Of a DNA stretch of 5,115 nt, positions 5,109 through 5,115 are shown piece by piece. How positions within the stretch are numbered: position 1 is the stretch's first letter; each line of letters opens with the position of its first letter. The notes beneath the pieces are model-generated. The model made no database searches and was not told the DNA's origin. It worked only from the letters and a program-made list of their open reading frames with translations. Made by a program: the position numbers and the translations under genes. Source of the DNA: Planctomycetota bacterium (GTDB lineage Bacteria; Planctomycetota; Phycisphaerae; Sedimentisphaerales; Anaerobacaceae); assembly GCA_017885385.1 (NCBI GenBank), contig JAFNGF010000220.1, forward strand, positions 1-5,115, given 5' to 3'.

Positions 5109-5115
5109 CGTGGGG
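5097..5115 (+). terminator. Probable intrinsic terminator of the thrS-infC-rpmI-rplT operon
   Basis: CCCCACG (5097-5103) pairs perfectly with CGTGGGG (5109-5115) around TAAAA, 18 bases after the rplT stop. An A-run at 5093-5096 precedes the stem. The window stops at the last stem base, so the expected T-run cannot be seen. If present, it would confirm a terminator and suggest that downstream genes are separate. Confidence 0.7.

Overview
The window looks like a piece of a bacterial chromosome with moderate GC content. It holds the translation operon thrS-infC-rpmI-rplT on the + strand. Upstream and divergent on the - strand are a small forkhead-associated (FHA) protein gene and a GspE/PilB-type ATPase gene that runs off the left edge. 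A membrane-anchored GspE-like ATPase paired with a small FHA protein would fit a planctomycete (Phycisphaerae-like) or related lineage. That placement is an impression from protein style and rests on no search.

Left part, - strand: the FHA gene (1392 to 943) is followed after 36 nt by the ATPase gene (906 to beyond position 1). The ATPase has a standard GspE core up to its Walker A motif, but its N-terminus carries two hydrophobic segments. A perfect TATAAT box sits just upstream of the FHA gene, and the pair is probably one transcript.

Divergent spacer (1393-1629): it holds back-to-back predicted promoters for the FHA pair and for thrS. Between them lies an AT-rich imperfect inverted repeat (about 1470-1543) that neither predicted transcript would include. 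The thrS promoter (TTGACA, 16 nt, TATTCT) overlaps the most upstream in-frame ATG. The real thrS start is therefore the ATG at 1630, giving a 638-residue enzyme.

Right part, + strand: thrS (threonyl-tRNA synthetase), infC (initiation factor IF3), rpmI (ribosomal protein bL35) and rplT (bL20) follow in the classical order. Spacers are about 130, 211 and 129 nt, long for such an operon. They contain candidate internal promoters and hairpins that could serve promoter entry or autoregulation by IF3 and L20. The best single observation is that infC appears to start at an AUC codon (3677), with a good ribosome binding site and conserved IF3 residues lying upstream of the first ATG. A strong hairpin that ends exactly at the window's right edge follows rplT and is probably the operon terminator.

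I do not see an undescribed multi-gene system. The points worth a second look are the infC start, the membrane-anchored ATPase with its FHA partner, the inverted repeat and the structured spacers.
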